From Candidatus Dactylopiibacterium sp. (GTDB lineage Bacteria; Pseudomonadota; Gammaproteobacteria; Burkholderiales; Rhodocyclaceae): a DNA stretch of 64,000 nt. How positions within the stretch are numbered: position 1 is the first letter of the stretch; each line of letters starts with the position of its first letter. The stretch is taken from positions 1-64,000 of the forward strand of contig JAVHXQ010000012.1 of assembly GCA_031119555.1 (NCBI GenBank), read 5' to 3'. The notes beneath the pieces were generated by a model. The model had not been told where the DNA came from. It searched no databases and saw nothing but the letters and a program-made list of their open reading frames with translations. Made by a program: the position numbers and the translations under genes. This document shows, one piece after another, positions 38,840-47,538 of this stretch.

Positions 38840-40756
38840 TCAGCGGCTGAAGAACCACTGCTGTGGCAGCGCCGGCGCCGGGTTGGGATAGGTCCAGCTG
38901 ATGAGCATCTGCTCGAACACGTTCTGCAGGCGCTGGGCGCGGATCGCGGTGTCGTTGGGCGAGCGCACGAGGCCGATCACCTCGAACTCGTCGGCCGCCA
39001 GCGTCAGGATGCGACGGAACAGTTCGTCGGCCTGGGCCGGCGTGGCCGCGCTCTGCCATTGCTCGAACAGTTTCATGCGTTCCTTCATGCTCGCCGGCGG
39101 TTCTTCGCCCTGCTTGCCGCCCGACAGGTACCAGCGCGCCCACGGCAGGCCCATGCGCGACTCGCTGGGGTGGATCGCCACCACCGCGCGGGGATTCATC
39201 GTGATGTCCATGCCGCCGGGCACGATGTCGACGCTGATGTCGTAATCGTTGGTGTTGGCGCGGTCGTAGAACAGCGAGCGCTCCGACCCCTGGATCACCA
39301 GCTCGATGCCGGCCTTGGCCCACTGCTTGCGCAGCAGTTCGAGCGACTGCATCTGGTTGGTCTGCGCGATCGAGACGATGGCGCCCAGCGAGACGCGCCC
39401 GCCCTCGGGATAGAGGCGGAAGCCGTCGCCGTCGCGTTTCGCGAGGCCAACCTTGTCGAGCAGCGCGTTGGCCTGCTTCAGATCGTGGGCCAGGTACTGG
39501 GTGCCGAGTTTCTCGTTGTACCAGCGCGACTGCTTGAGCGGCCCGATCTGCCACGGCATGCCCTGGCTCAGATAGACGATGTCATTGACTTCCTTGCGGT
39601 CGCTCGCGAGCGAGAGCGCGATGCGGAAGTCCTTGTTGCGCATGAGGCGGCGCAGCTTGTCGTTCTTCGTCGTCTGGTTGAGCCAGAGCCCCACCGAGTT
39701 GGCGCCGGTGCCGGGCAGGGCCATGACCTTGTACTTGCCCTTGGCGGCGTTGTCGGCGAGCACCGGGCGGTTCTGGATGCCGAAGATGTGGCGGTGCTGG
39801 TAATCGAGCTGGCCGTTGATCGCGGCGAGGATGATGGTCTCGGCTTCCGAGATCACCTGCAGTTGCACGCGGTCGAGGTAGGGCAACTGCTGGCCGGCGC
39901 TGTCCACCTGCCAGAAATAGGGGTTGCGCTCCAGCACGACGCGCGTGGCGCTGCCGTTGTAAGGCTCCTTGATGATCCAGGCGTCCAGCGTGGGCTTGTC
40001 GGCATTGCCCCAGCGCGTGGGCACTTCGATGTCGCCGCACTTCATGCGCATCAGCGCGCCCCAGTCCTTGGCCTTCTCCCTGGCCAGCAGCTCGCCGACC
40101 TTGGGGTTGTACTTGGGGTGGAACTGCGAGCAGTACGCCTTGGGATACATCACGGGATGCTGGCCCAGCGGCGTGGCGAGCTGGTCGAGGAAGCCGAGGT
40201 TGGGGCCGGCGAAGCGGAAGCGCACGGTCGCGTCGTCGAGCCGGGTGACCTCGGCCGGCGTGTCCTGCACCACGTACTGGCTGGGGGCGGCGCCGAAGAA
40301 CTGCTTGTTGAAGATCAGGTCATTCATCGCGAACAGCACGTCGTCGGCCGTGAAGGGCGAGCCGTCGGACCAGCGCATGCCGCGGCGCAGGTGGAAGGTG
40401 TACTCGCTGCCATCCGCGTTCAGCTCCCAGCGCTCGGCCACGTTGGGCAGGACGCCGTTGAAGTCCATGCGCCAGCGCACCAGGCCCTGGCCGCTGACGA
40501 TGCGCGTGATGCTGTTCTGGTCGTTGTTGGCGCGCATCGCGGTGCGCAGTACGCCGCCATAGACGCCGATCTTCTGCACGGGCTGCACGACCTCGGGCTT
40601 CTGCGGCAGACGGCGCTCGACCGGGTCGAGCTTCTTTTCCTGCACGGCGCGGGCGAGCGCGGGCGCTTCGCTGTAGGCCCAGGCGCCGGAGGCGCAGGCC
40701 AGCGCGGCGGCCGTCAGGGTCAGGCGCGCAAAGATGCGCGGGCGGGCTTGGAACAT
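38840..40756 (-). CDS. ABC transporter substrate-binding protein, family 5 (orphan)
   Basis: This 638-aa periplasmic binding protein has a signal peptide (MFQARPRIFARLTLTAAALACASGAWA). The SBP_bac_5 core follows: RWELNADGSEYTFHLRRGMRWSDGSPFTADDVLFAMND and later DKLRRLMRNKDFRIALSLASDRKEVNDIVYLSQG. It is larger than DppA (about 535) and resembles the long binding proteins linked with oligosaccharide uptake. No permease or ATPase genes adjoin it, so it must share a transporter encoded elsewhere, perhaps that at 592-4222. The start is the ATG behind GGAGGAGTCC. A LacI-type operator lies 58 bases upstream and a terminator follows. Confidence 0.9.
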   Translation of the reverse strand: MFQARPRIFARLTLTAAALACASGAWAYSEAPALARAVQEKKLDPVERRLPQKPEVVQPVQKIGVYGGVLRTAMRANNDQNSITRIVSGQGLVRWRMDFNGVLPNVAERWELNADGSEYTFHLRRGMRWSDGSPFTADDVLFAMNDLIFNKQFFGAAPSQYVVQDTPAEVTRLDDATVRFRFAGPNLGFLDQLATPLGQHPVMYPKAYCSQFHPKYNPKVGELLAREKAKDWGALMRMKCGDIEVPTRWGNADKPTLDAWIIKEPYNGSATRVVLERNPYFWQVDSAGQQLPYLDRVQLQVISEAETIILAAINGQLDYQHRHIFGIQNRPVLADNAAKGKYKVMALPGTGANSVGLWLNQTTKNDKLRRLMRNKDFRIALSLASDRKEVNDIVYLSQGMPWQIGPLKQSRWYNEKLGTQYLAHDLKQANALLDKVGLAKRDGDGFRLYPEGGRVSLGAIVSIAQTNQMQSLELLRKQWAKAGIELVIQGSERSLFYDRANTNDYDISVDIVPGGMDITMNPRAVVAIHPSESRMGLPWARWYLSGGKQGEEPPASMKERMKLFEQWQSAATPAQADELFRRILTLAADEFEVIGLVRSPNDTAIRAQRLQNVFEQMLISWTYPNPAPALPQQWFFSR

Positions 40757-40814
40757 GGTGAGGACTCCTCCGGTGTGGTTGCGCGGCATGCGGCTGCCGT
40801 CTGGATGGAGGCAA

Positions 40815-40830
40815 AGTAAAACGTTTAACT
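40815..40830. promoter_or_regulatory. LacI-type operator, copy 2
   Basis: AGTAAAACGTTTAACT shares the AGTnAAACGnTTAACT pattern with the site at 37460-37475 and has the central CG of LacI-family operators. It sits 59 bases upstream of the start of the orphan solute-binding-protein gene, a likely position for promoter repression. Confidence 0.75.
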
Positions 40831-40893
40831 TCGGTTGTCAATCGGGCATTCCGACGCGGCTGCGGCGCCCGCGCCACGCGGTGGCGGGCACGC

Positions 40894-40919
40894 AAAAAAA
40901 CCGGCCGCAGCGCGGCCGG
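40894..40919 (-). terminator. Rho-independent terminator of the Do-type protease gene
   Basis: CCGGCCGC (40901-40908) pairs with GCGGCCGG (40912-40919) around a 3-base loop. On the minus strand it is followed by seven T (40894-40900). It is about 145 bases beyond the protease stop codon. Between the two I see no other gene. Confidence 0.85.
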
Positions 40920-41063
40920 GGAGAAGTACAGGGGCCGTCGCAGTAAGCGCCCTGTGGGGAGGACTGCAGCTGTGCCACGAGGGCAAGCCCGGGAGCACCC
41001 GGAAACGGGTGGCATGCGGTGAAGCCGGCGGCGGCCACTGCGGGCCGCTCCGGCAAGAGCTTC

Positions 41064-42554
41064 TTATTGCAGGCGCACGACGACGTACTGCTGCACCTCG
41101 CCGCGCTGGATCAGCAGCGGTACGGCTTTGGCGGCGCTCGCGCCGTCGATGGCCTGGCGCAGTTGCTCGGTCGTCGTGACCTTCTGGTTGCTGACGGCGA
41201 GGATCAGGTCGCCCGGGCGGATGCCCGCGCGCGCGGCCGCGCCCGTGGCCTGCTCGACGACCAGTCCGGCGGCGACGCCGGCGCGCTGTGCCTCGCGCGC
41301 ATTGACCTGGCGGATCACCAGGCCGAGCTTGCCGCCCGCGGCGGCGGCGGCGCCCTCGTCGGACTGCTGGCCCAGATTCACGCGCTCGTCGGCCTGCTCG
41401 CCAAGCTTGACGGTGATGTCGCGCGTACCCTTGCCGCGCCAGATGCGCAGCTTCACGCTGTCGCCCGGGTTGCGGCTGCCGATCACGCGGGGCAGGTCGC
41501 CGGAATCGTCGACCTTCACGCCGTCGACCTGCTGGATGATGTCGCCCGCCTGCAGGCCCGCCTTGTCGGCGGGACCGCCGGATTCGACCGAGTTCACGAG
41601 CGCCCCTTCAGGCTTGTCGAGGCCGAAGGACTGGGCGAGATCCTTGTCCATGCCCTGGATCACGACGCCGAGCTTGCCGCGCGAGACCTTGCCGAACTTC
41701 TGCAGCTGATCCTTCACCTTCAGCGCGGTGTCGATGGGAATCGAGAACGAGATGCCCATGTATCCGCCCGAGCGCGAGTAGATCTGCGAATTGATGCCGA
41801 TCACCTCGCCCTGCAGGTTGATCAGCGGGCCACCGGAGTTGCCCGGGTTGATCGCCACGTCGGTCTGGATGAAATTCACGAAGCTGTCGCCGTCGAGCCG
41901 GCGTGCCTTGGCCGAAATGATGCCGGCCGTGACGCTGTTCTCCAGCCCGAACGGCGAGCCGACCGCGAGCACCCACTGGCCGGGGCGGCTGGCTTCGGGG
42001 TTGCCGGTCTTCACCACCGGCAGGCCCTTGGCGTCGATCTTGATGAGCGCCACGTCGGTGCGCTTGTCGGCGCCGATGACCTTGGCCTTGAATTCGCGCT
42101 TGTCGGTAAGGCGCACCGTCACTTCGGTCGCGCCTTCCACGACGTGGGCATTGGTCAGGATGTAGCCGTCGGCGCTGAGGATGAAGCCCGAGCCCACGCC
42201 CTGCTGCACGCGCGGCTGGCTTTCCTGCCCCTGGCCCGGGCCGGGAATGCCGAAGCGGCGGAAGAATTCGAAGAAGGGATCGTTCTCGTCGAAGGGCAGG
42301 CCCCCCGAGGCGCGCGGCGAGCGGTCCACGCTCGTGACGGCGATATTGACCACGGCCGGGCCGACGGCTTCGACGAGCGGGCTGAAGTCGGGCAGCGCCA
42401 CGCCCGTGCTGGGCGCGGCGACGCCGGCCGCGCCCACCGCGGCGGCGGGGACGCTGGCGTGCGAGGAAGGAATGCCGGATTCGTCAACGCAGCCCGTGAA
42501 AGCGACGGCTGCAACGGCGGAAAGAACCGTGACGCGGAGCAAGGAGCGACGCAT
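41064..42554 (-). CDS. Do/DegQ-type serine endoprotease, possibly lipid-anchored
   Basis: This 496-aa envelope protease of the HtrA family degrades misfolded periplasmic proteins. The trypsin-like domain shows the triad: His in LTNAHVVEGA, Asp in KRTDVALIKI and Ser in NPGNSGGPLIN. Two PDZ domains follow (about residues 290-380 and 400-490). The N-terminus MRRSLLRVTVLSAVAAVAFTGC ends in a possible lipobox, then a long Ala/Pro/Gly-rich linker, so the enzyme may be a lipoprotein; the Phe at -3 weakens this. The ATG at 42554 follows GGAG. It diverges from oxyR, suggesting a shared stress-linked control region. Confidence 0.92.
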   Translation of the reverse strand: MRRSLLRVTVLSAVAAVAFTGCVDESGIPSSHASVPAAAVGAAGVAAPSTGVALPDFSPLVEAVGPAVVNIAVTSVDRSPRASGGLPFDENDPFFEFFRRFGIPGPGQGQESQPRVQQGVGSGFILSADGYILTNAHVVEGATEVTVRLTDKREFKAKVIGADKRTDVALIKIDAKGLPVVKTGNPEASRPGQWVLAVGSPFGLENSVTAGIISAKARRLDGDSFVNFIQTDVAINPGNSGGPLINLQGEVIGINSQIYSRSGGYMGISFSIPIDTALKVKDQLQKFGKVSRGKLGVVIQGMDKDLAQSFGLDKPEGALVNSVESGGPADKAGLQAGDIIQQVDGVKVDDSGDLPRVIGSRNPGDSVKLRIWRGKGTRDITVKLGEQADERVNLGQQSDEGAAAAAGGKLGLVIRQVNAREAQRAGVAAGLVVEQATGAAARAGIRPGDLILAVSNQKVTTTEQLRQAIDGASAAKAVPLLIQRGEVQQYVVVRLQ

Positions 42555-42746
42555 GGAGATCTCCATCAATGGTTTTCTTGTCATGTGCCGCCATCCGTGT
42601 CGGGCGGCACGATGGTTCCGACCGGGCCTGTCACGCGCAGGTTCCGGCGATTTACATCTGGTTACGTTGCGTGTTGCAGATGGGGGACGCGCGGGGATTT
42701 TCAAGCGCGGTCGACTTCTGTCAAGCAGGCTATCCGATCCCTTTCG

Positions 42747-42752
42747 TATAAT
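42747..42752 (+). promoter_or_regulatory. -10 element candidate for oxyR
   Basis: TATAAT matches the sigma-70 -10 consensus exactly and lies 48 bases before the oxyR ATG, in the 246-base region shared with the divergent protease gene. No good -35 element is visible at the usual spacing, which would fit an activated or autoregulated promoter. Confidence 0.5.
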
Positions 42753-42800
42753 TGGATTTTCCTATTTCTCATGGTTCCGGGCGAACCTGCAGGACGCACC

Positions 42801-43715
42801 ATGACCCTTACCGATCTTCGCTACATCGTGGCGCTGGCACAGGAGCGCCACTTCGGACGCGCCGCCGAGAAGTGCCACGTCAGTCAGCCGACCCTGTCGG
42901 TGGCCGTGAAGAAGCTCGAGGAGCAGCTCGGCGTGATGCTCTTCGAGCGCAGCGCGGTGGACGTGAAGGTGACCGAGATCGGCCGCCACATCGTCGACCA
43001 GGCCGAGCGCGTGCTGCGGGAGGCGAGCCAGATCCGCGACCTGGCGGAGGCCGGGCGTGATGCGTTGTCGGGCCCGCTGCGCATCGGCGTGATCTTCACG
43101 ATCGCCCCCTACCTGCTGCCCTCGCTGATTCCCCTGCTGGCCGAGCGCGCGCCGCGCATGCCGCTCGTGATCCAGGAGAACTACACCCACAAGCTCGCCG
43201 AGCAGCTCAAGAAGGGCGAGATCGACGTGGCCGTGCTGGCGCTGCCCTTCGTCGAGCAGGGCATCGTGACGCAGCCCGTGTACGACGAGCCTTTCCGCGT
43301 CGTGATGCCCGTCCATCACGCCTGGACGCAGGAGCGCGAACTGACCTCCACCCAGCTGCAGGAAGAGCCGCTGCTGCTGCTGGGCGCGGGCAACTGCTTC
43401 CGCGACCAGGTGCTCGAAGCCTGCCCGCGCTGCGCGCACGGCACGGGGCTGCAGAAAACCATGGAAGGCAGCTCGCTGGAGACCATCCGCCACATGGTCG
43501 CCACCGGCCTGGGCGTCACGGTGCTGCCCAGTTCGGCGGCCGATCCGCTCGTGCAGAGCCAGAAGCTCGTCGCGGTGCGCCCCTTCGCGAACCCGGTGCC
43601 CTCGCGCCGGGTGGCGATCGCCTGGCGCGTGACCTACCCGCGCACCAAGGTCATCGACCTGCTGCGCGCGGCCATCCTCGACAGCCGTTTGCCGGGGGTG
43701 ACGCCGGTCGGCTGA
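42801..43715 (+). CDS. oxyR: Hydrogen-peroxide-sensing regulator OxyR (LysR family)
   Basis: This 304-aa LysR-family regulator has the helix-turn-helix sequence of OxyR (MTLTDLRYIVALAQERHFGRAAEKCHVSQPTLSVAVKKLEEQLGVMLFER). The effector domain carries the peroxide-reactive pair: a Cys in LGAGNCFRDQ, then Cys residues in ACPRCAHG. These match C199 and C208 of E. coli OxyR; there is one additional Cys in the second motif. It should form a disulfide on peroxide exposure and activate catalase and peroxidase genes. It is transcribed alone, with the large palindromic terminator after it. Confidence 0.92.
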   Translation: MTLTDLRYIVALAQERHFGRAAEKCHVSQPTLSVAVKKLEEQLGVMLFERSAVDVKVTEIGRHIVDQAERVLREASQIRDLAEAGRDALSGPLRIGVIFTIAPYLLPSLIPLLAERAPRMPLVIQENYTHKLAEQLKKGEIDVAVLALPFVEQGIVTQPVYDEPFRVVMPVHHAWTQERELTSTQLQEEPLLLLGAGNCFRDQVLEACPRCAHGTGLQKTMEGSSLETIRHMVATGLGVTVLPSSAADPLVQSQKLVAVRPFANPVPSRRVAIAWRVTYPRTKVIDLLRAAILDSRLPGVTPVG

Positions 43716-43746
43716 GCCGGCGCGCGGCGCGCGGCGGCATTCCGTG

Positions 43747-43784
43747 CCAGGACAAAGGCCCCGCATGCGGGGCCTTTGTCCTGG
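43747..43784. terminator. 38-bp perfect palindrome, bidirectional terminator between oxyR and purD
   Basis: The 38 bases centred on GCATGC (43763-43768) are a perfect palindrome. The outer arms are CCAGGACAAAGG and CCTTTGTCCTGG. It lies 31 bases after oxyR and 14 bases after the convergent purD stop, so it can end transcripts from both sides. The T-runs are short (TTT). Confidence 0.8.
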
Positions 43785-43798
43785 CGGGCGACGCGGCC

Positions 43799-45067
43799 TC
43801 AGCGCTTGAGTGCGCGGTGGCCGATGTCGCGGCGGTACTGCATGCCTTCGAAATGGATCTGGCCCGTCAGTTCGTAGGCGCGCGCCTGGGCGGCCCGCAC
43901 CGAGTCGCCCAGCGCGGTCACGCACAGCACGCGCCCGCCGCTGGTGAGCACCTTGCCGTCCACCAGCGTGCTGCCGGCATGGAAGACGTGGGTATCCTCG
44001 ACGCGCGCATTGAGCCCGTGGATCACATCGCCGTGGCGTGGCTCGTCGGGGTAGCCGCCGGCGGCGAGCACCACGCCCAGCGCGACGCGGCGGTCCCATT
44101 CGGCCTCGGCGCTGTCGAGGCGGCCGGCCAGCGCGGCTTCCACGAGGTCTACGAGATCGGTCTTCAGACGCATCATGATGGGCTGCGTCTCGGGGTCGCC
44201 GAAGCGGCAGTTGAACTCCACCACGCGCGGCGCGCCGCTGTCGTCGATCATCAGGCCCGCGTACAGGAAGCCCGAGTAGGGCAGGCCGTCGGCGGCCATG
44301 CCGGCGAGCGTGGGGTTGATGATCTCGCGCATCACGCGCGCGTGGATCTGCGGCGTGACCACGGGTGCCGGCGAATAGGCGCCCATGCCGCCGGTGTTCG
44401 GGCCCTGGTCGCCGTCCTTGAGGCGCTTGTGGTCCTGGCTGGTGGCCATCGCGAGCGCGTGGCGGCCGTCGGCCATGACGATGAAGCTGGCTTCCTCGCC
44501 CTGCATGAACTCCTCGATCACCACGCGCGCGCCGGCGTCGCCCATGCGGTTGCCGACCAGCATCATGTCGATCGCGGCATGCGCTTCGGCCAGATCCATC
44601 GCAACCACCACGCCCTTGCCCGCGGCCAGCCCGTCGGCCTTGATGACGATGGGCGCGCCCTCGCGGTCGACGTAGGCGTGCGCCTCCGCGGCGTCGCTGA
44701 AGGTCTGGTACCGGGCGGTGGGAATGCCGTGGCGCACGAGGAACTGCTTGGCGAAATCCTTCGAGGACTCGAGCTGGGCGCAGGCCCGGGTGGGCCCGAA
44801 GATGGCCAGCCCTTCGGCACGGAAGGCATCCACCACGCCGGCGGCGAGCGGTGCCTCGGGGCCGACCACGGTCAGCGCGATGCCTTCGCTGCGCACGAAG
44901 GCGATCCATTCCGGAATGGTGCTGGCCGGTACGTTGTCGAGCGTGGGCTCCAGCGCGGTGCCGGCATTGCCGGGCGCGACGAAGACTTTCTGCACGCGCG
45001 GCGACTGCGCGAGCTTCCAGGCCAGCGCATGTTCGCGGCCGCCGGCCCCAATCACCAGGATTTTCAT
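43799..45067 (-). CDS. purD: Phosphoribosylamine-glycine ligase (GARS)
   Basis: This 422-aa ATP-grasp enzyme performs the second step of purine synthesis, joining glycine to phosphoribosylamine. It starts MKILVIGAGGREHALAWKLAQSPRV, has VVGPEAPLAAGVVDAF, the ATP-grasp region IVIKADGLAAGKGVVVA, QDHKRLKDGDQGPNTGGMGAYSPAP and VVEFNCRFGDPETQ (metal ligands), and ends with the PurD C-domain. Length equals the family norm. It is last in dusB-fis-purH-pagP-purD, beginning 11 bases after the PagP-like gene. Confidence 0.97.
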   Translation of the reverse strand: MKILVIGAGGREHALAWKLAQSPRVQKVFVAPGNAGTALEPTLDNVPASTIPEWIAFVRSEGIALTVVGPEAPLAAGVVDAFRAEGLAIFGPTRACAQLESSKDFAKQFLVRHGIPTARYQTFSDAAEAHAYVDREGAPIVIKADGLAAGKGVVVAMDLAEAHAAIDMMLVGNRMGDAGARVVIEEFMQGEEASFIVMADGRHALAMATSQDHKRLKDGDQGPNTGGMGAYSPAPVVTPQIHARVMREIINPTLAGMAADGLPYSGFLYAGLMIDDSGAPRVVEFNCRFGDPETQPIMMRLKTDLVDLVEAALAGRLDSAEAEWDRRVALGVVLAAGGYPDEPRHGDVIHGLNARVEDTHVFHAGSTLVDGKVLTSGGRVLCVTALGDSVRAAQARAYELTGQIHFEGMQYRRDIGHRALKR

Positions 45068-45078
45068 GTGTCTACCTT

Positions 45079-45633
45079 TTACTGAAATCTCAGCCAGAAA
45101 AATGCCACGTTGCCCGTTCCCTTCTTGAAACCCGGGACGTAGGAGGCTTCCAGCGTCACGCGGGTGCCGCCGACGGAGAAGGTCGGCAGCAGGTAGGGAA
45201 AGGGGAAGTAATCGAAGTAATCGTTGCGCGTCATGAGCCCCATCGACGCGCCCCAGCCCCAGTTCAGGCGCTCGCCGTGACGCACCCAGTTGTAGTTGTA
45301 GGCGAGCAGGTAGGAAGGCTTGCCCCAGGAGTCGCGCAGGCCCATGGCGTAAATGCCGGACCAGTTGCCGTTCTCGAGGTAACGCCCGCGTCCGAGGCCG
45401 AAGCCCGGCAGGGGGTTGTTGTTCTGGTCGTCGAGCTGCTCCTGCGAATACGCGAACGGCATGTGATAGGTGCGCGCGCTCAGCAGGAACTGCGTGTCGC
45501 CCTCGGCGAGCGTTTCCTGCGTGCGACCCACGGTATCGTCCCAGAACGCCTGGTAGAACGGTCGGGTGTGCGCGGCCACCCCCAGCGGCAATAGGCAGCA
45601 AAGGACCTGTGCCGCTTTCCAGACTGACTTCAT
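45079..45633 (-). CDS. pagP: PagP-like outer-membrane lipid A palmitoyltransferase
   Basis: This 184-aa protein has a signal peptide ([21 protein letters not shown]) and an eight-strand outer-membrane barrel. PagP landmarks are present in order: an N-terminal amphipathic stretch, the active-site region [62 protein letters not shown], and [19 protein letters not shown] at the end. It would move palmitate from phospholipid to lipid A. An alternative ATG at 45645 overlaps the purH stop (TGATG), adding four residues. It lies between purH and purD, which is not its usual setting. Confidence 0.85.
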   Translation of the reverse strand: MKSVWKAAQVLCCLLPLGVAAHTRPFYQAFWDDTVGRTQETLAEGDTQFLLSARTYHMPFAYSQEQLDDQNNNPLPGFGLGRGRYLENGNWSGIYAMGLRDSWGKPSYLLAYNYNWVRHGERLNWGWGASMGLMTRNDYFDYFPFPYLLPTFSVGGTRVTLEASYVPGFKKGTGNVAFFWLRFQ

Positions 45634-45644
45634 GCAGCGTCCCA

Positions 45645-47252
45645 TCAATGGCGGAAATGGCGGAACCCGGTAAAGACCATGGCGACGCCCTGTTCGTCGG
45701 CGGCGGCGATGACTTCCGCGTCGCGCATGGAGCCGCCGGGCTGGATCACGGCCGTGGCGCCGGCCTGGGCCAGCACGTCGAGGCCGTCGCGGAACGGGAA
45801 GAAGGCGTCCGAGGCGACCACGCAGCCGCGGACTTCGAGGCCCGCGTTCTCGGCCTTGATGCGCGCGATGCGGGCCGAGTCGACGCGGCTCATCTGGCCC
45901 GCGCCCACGCCCACGGTCATGCCGTCGCGGCAGTAGACGATGGCGTTGGACTTGACGTACTTGGCGACGCGCCACGCGAACAGCAGGTCGGCCAGTTCAG
46001 CCGGCGTGGGCGCGCGTTGCGTCACCACCTTCAGGTCGGCCGCGCTCAGCACCGCGTCGTCGTAGGTCTGCACCAGCAGGCCGCCGGCCACGCGCTTGTA
46101 ATCGGTCTGGCGGATCTTGCCGAGCGGGCAGGTCAGCACGCGCACGTTCTTCTTCGCGGCCAGGAGTTCGAGCGCCTCGGCGGAGTACGACGGCGCGATG
46201 CAGACTTCCATGAACTGGCCCGAGACGGCTTGCGCGGTGGCCGCATCGACCTCGGCGTTGAACGCGATGATGCCGCCGAAAGCCGACGTGGGATCGGTCG
46301 AGAAGGCCTTGCGGTAAGCCTCCTCGGCGCTGGCGCCGAGCGCCACGCCGCACGGGTTGGCGTGCTTGACGATCACACAGGCCACGGCCTGACCGGGCAC
46401 GTCGCGCTCGAAGGCCTTGACGCATTCCCAGGCCGCGTCGGCGTCGGCGATGTTGTTGTACGAAAGCTCCTTGCCCTGCAGCTGCGTGTAGCCGCCGATG
46501 CCGCCGGCCGGCGCGGCCAGATCGCGGTAGAACGCGGCGCTCTGGTGCGGGTTCTCGCCGTAGCGCAGATCCTGCACCTTGTCGAAGGCGAGCTGGAGGT
46601 GGCTGGGGTATTCGGCGCGCACGGGCGCGGCGCTGTCGTCGAGCTGGGCGGCATCCACGGCGGTCAGCCAGTTGGCGATCGCGGCGTCGTAGCGCGCGGT
46701 GTGCGTGAAGGCCTTGCGCGCGAGTTCGAAGCGGGTTCGCTGCGACAGCGCACAGGCGTTCGACTTGAGCTCGGTCACGATCGCGGCGTAGTCGGCCGGA
46801 TCGGTCACGATGCCCACGCCGCCGGCTTCGTTGCCGTGGTTCTTGGCGGCGGCGCGCACCATCGTGGGCCCGCCGATGTCGATGTTCTCGATGGCGTCGG
46901 CGAGCGAGCAGCCAGCCTTCGCCACGGTCGCCTGGAAGGGGTAGAGATTCACCACCACGAGGTCGATGCGCGGAATGTGATGCGCATCGATGGTGTCGAG
47001 GTGCTCCTTGATGTCGCGACGCGCGAGGATGCCGCCGTGCACCTTGGGGTGCAGCGTCTTCACGCGGCCGTCGAGCATTTCCGGAAAGCCGGTGTAGTCG
47101 CCGACGTCGGTGACGTCGAGACCGGCATCGCGCAGCGCCTTGGCGGTGCCGCCGGTGGACAGGAGCTCGACGCCCAGGGCGGCGAGTTCGCGGGCGAATT
47201 CGACCACGCCGGCCTTGTCGGAAACGCTCAGGAGGGCTTGGGTGACTTTCAT
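45645..47252 (-). CDS. purH: Bifunctional AICAR transformylase/IMP cyclohydrolase
   Basis: This 535-aa enzyme carries out the last two steps of IMP synthesis. The N-terminal MGS-like cyclohydrolase domain starts [40 protein letters not shown] and includes [20 protein letters not shown] and [16 protein letters not shown]. The C-terminal transformylase has [46 protein letters not shown] and [13 protein letters not shown]. Length matches E. coli (529). It follows fis by 49 bases and is coupled to the PagP-like gene. Confidence 0.97.
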   Translation of the reverse strand: MKVTQALLSVSDKAGVVEFARELAALGVELLSTGGTAKALRDAGLDVTDVGDYTGFPEMLDGRVKTLHPKVHGGILARRDIKEHLDTIDAHHIPRIDLVVVNLYPFQATVAKAGCSLADAIENIDIGGPTMVRAAAKNHGNEAGGVGIVTDPADYAAIVTELKSNACALSQRTRFELARKAFTHTARYDAAIANWLTAVDAAQLDDSAAPVRAEYPSHLQLAFDKVQDLRYGENPHQSAAFYRDLAAPAGGIGGYTQLQGKELSYNNIADADAAWECVKAFERDVPGQAVACVIVKHANPCGVALGASAEEAYRKAFSTDPTSAFGGIIAFNAEVDAATAQAVSGQFMEVCIAPSYSAEALELLAAKKNVRVLTCPLGKIRQTDYKRVAGGLLVQTYDDAVLSAADLKVVTQRAPTPAELADLLFAWRVAKYVKSNAIVYCRDGMTVGVGAGQMSRVDSARIARIKAENAGLEVRGCVVASDAFFPFRDGLDVLAQAGATAVIQPGGSMRDAEVIAAADEQGVAMVFTGFRHFRH

Positions 47253-47301
47253 GTCGGACCTTGGGTTTAGCAGACGTTGGGAAGAGGGAGGGCGCGCGGG
47301 C

Positions 47302-47538
47302 TCAGAGCAGGCCGTGGTCGGTCAGCTTGCGGCGCAGCGTGTTGCGGGTGATGCCGAGCATCTCGGCGGCCTGGGTCTGGTTGTTGCTCACGCGCTTCAT
47401 GATCGATTCGAGCAGCGGGCGCTCGGCCTGGCGCATGACCATTTCATAAAGGTTGGCGGGCTTCTCGCCATCGAGGTCGGCGAAGTAGCGGTCCAGGGCA
47501 TGCGTGATGCAGCCTGCGATGTCGTTCTTCTTGTTCAT
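47302..47538 (-). CDS. fis: Fis-family nucleoid/DNA-binding protein
   Basis: This 78-aa protein is the short betaproteobacterial Fis. A dimerising helical part ([23 protein letters not shown]) is followed by the helix-turn-helix [27 protein letters not shown], nearly the same as in enteric Fis. It probably bends DNA and adjusts transcription with growth. Its ATG overlaps the dusB stop codon (ATGA), the usual dusB-fis arrangement. Confidence 0.94.
   Translation of the reverse strand: MNKKNDIAGCITHALDRYFADLDGEKPANLYEMVMRQAERPLLESIMKRVSNNQTQAAEMLGITRNTLRRKLTDHGLL

Noticed and set aside
42801-43715. CysB or CatM-type identity for the LysR-family gene
   Set aside because: The helix-turn-helix and the GNCFRDQ...CPRC cysteines match OxyR specifically.
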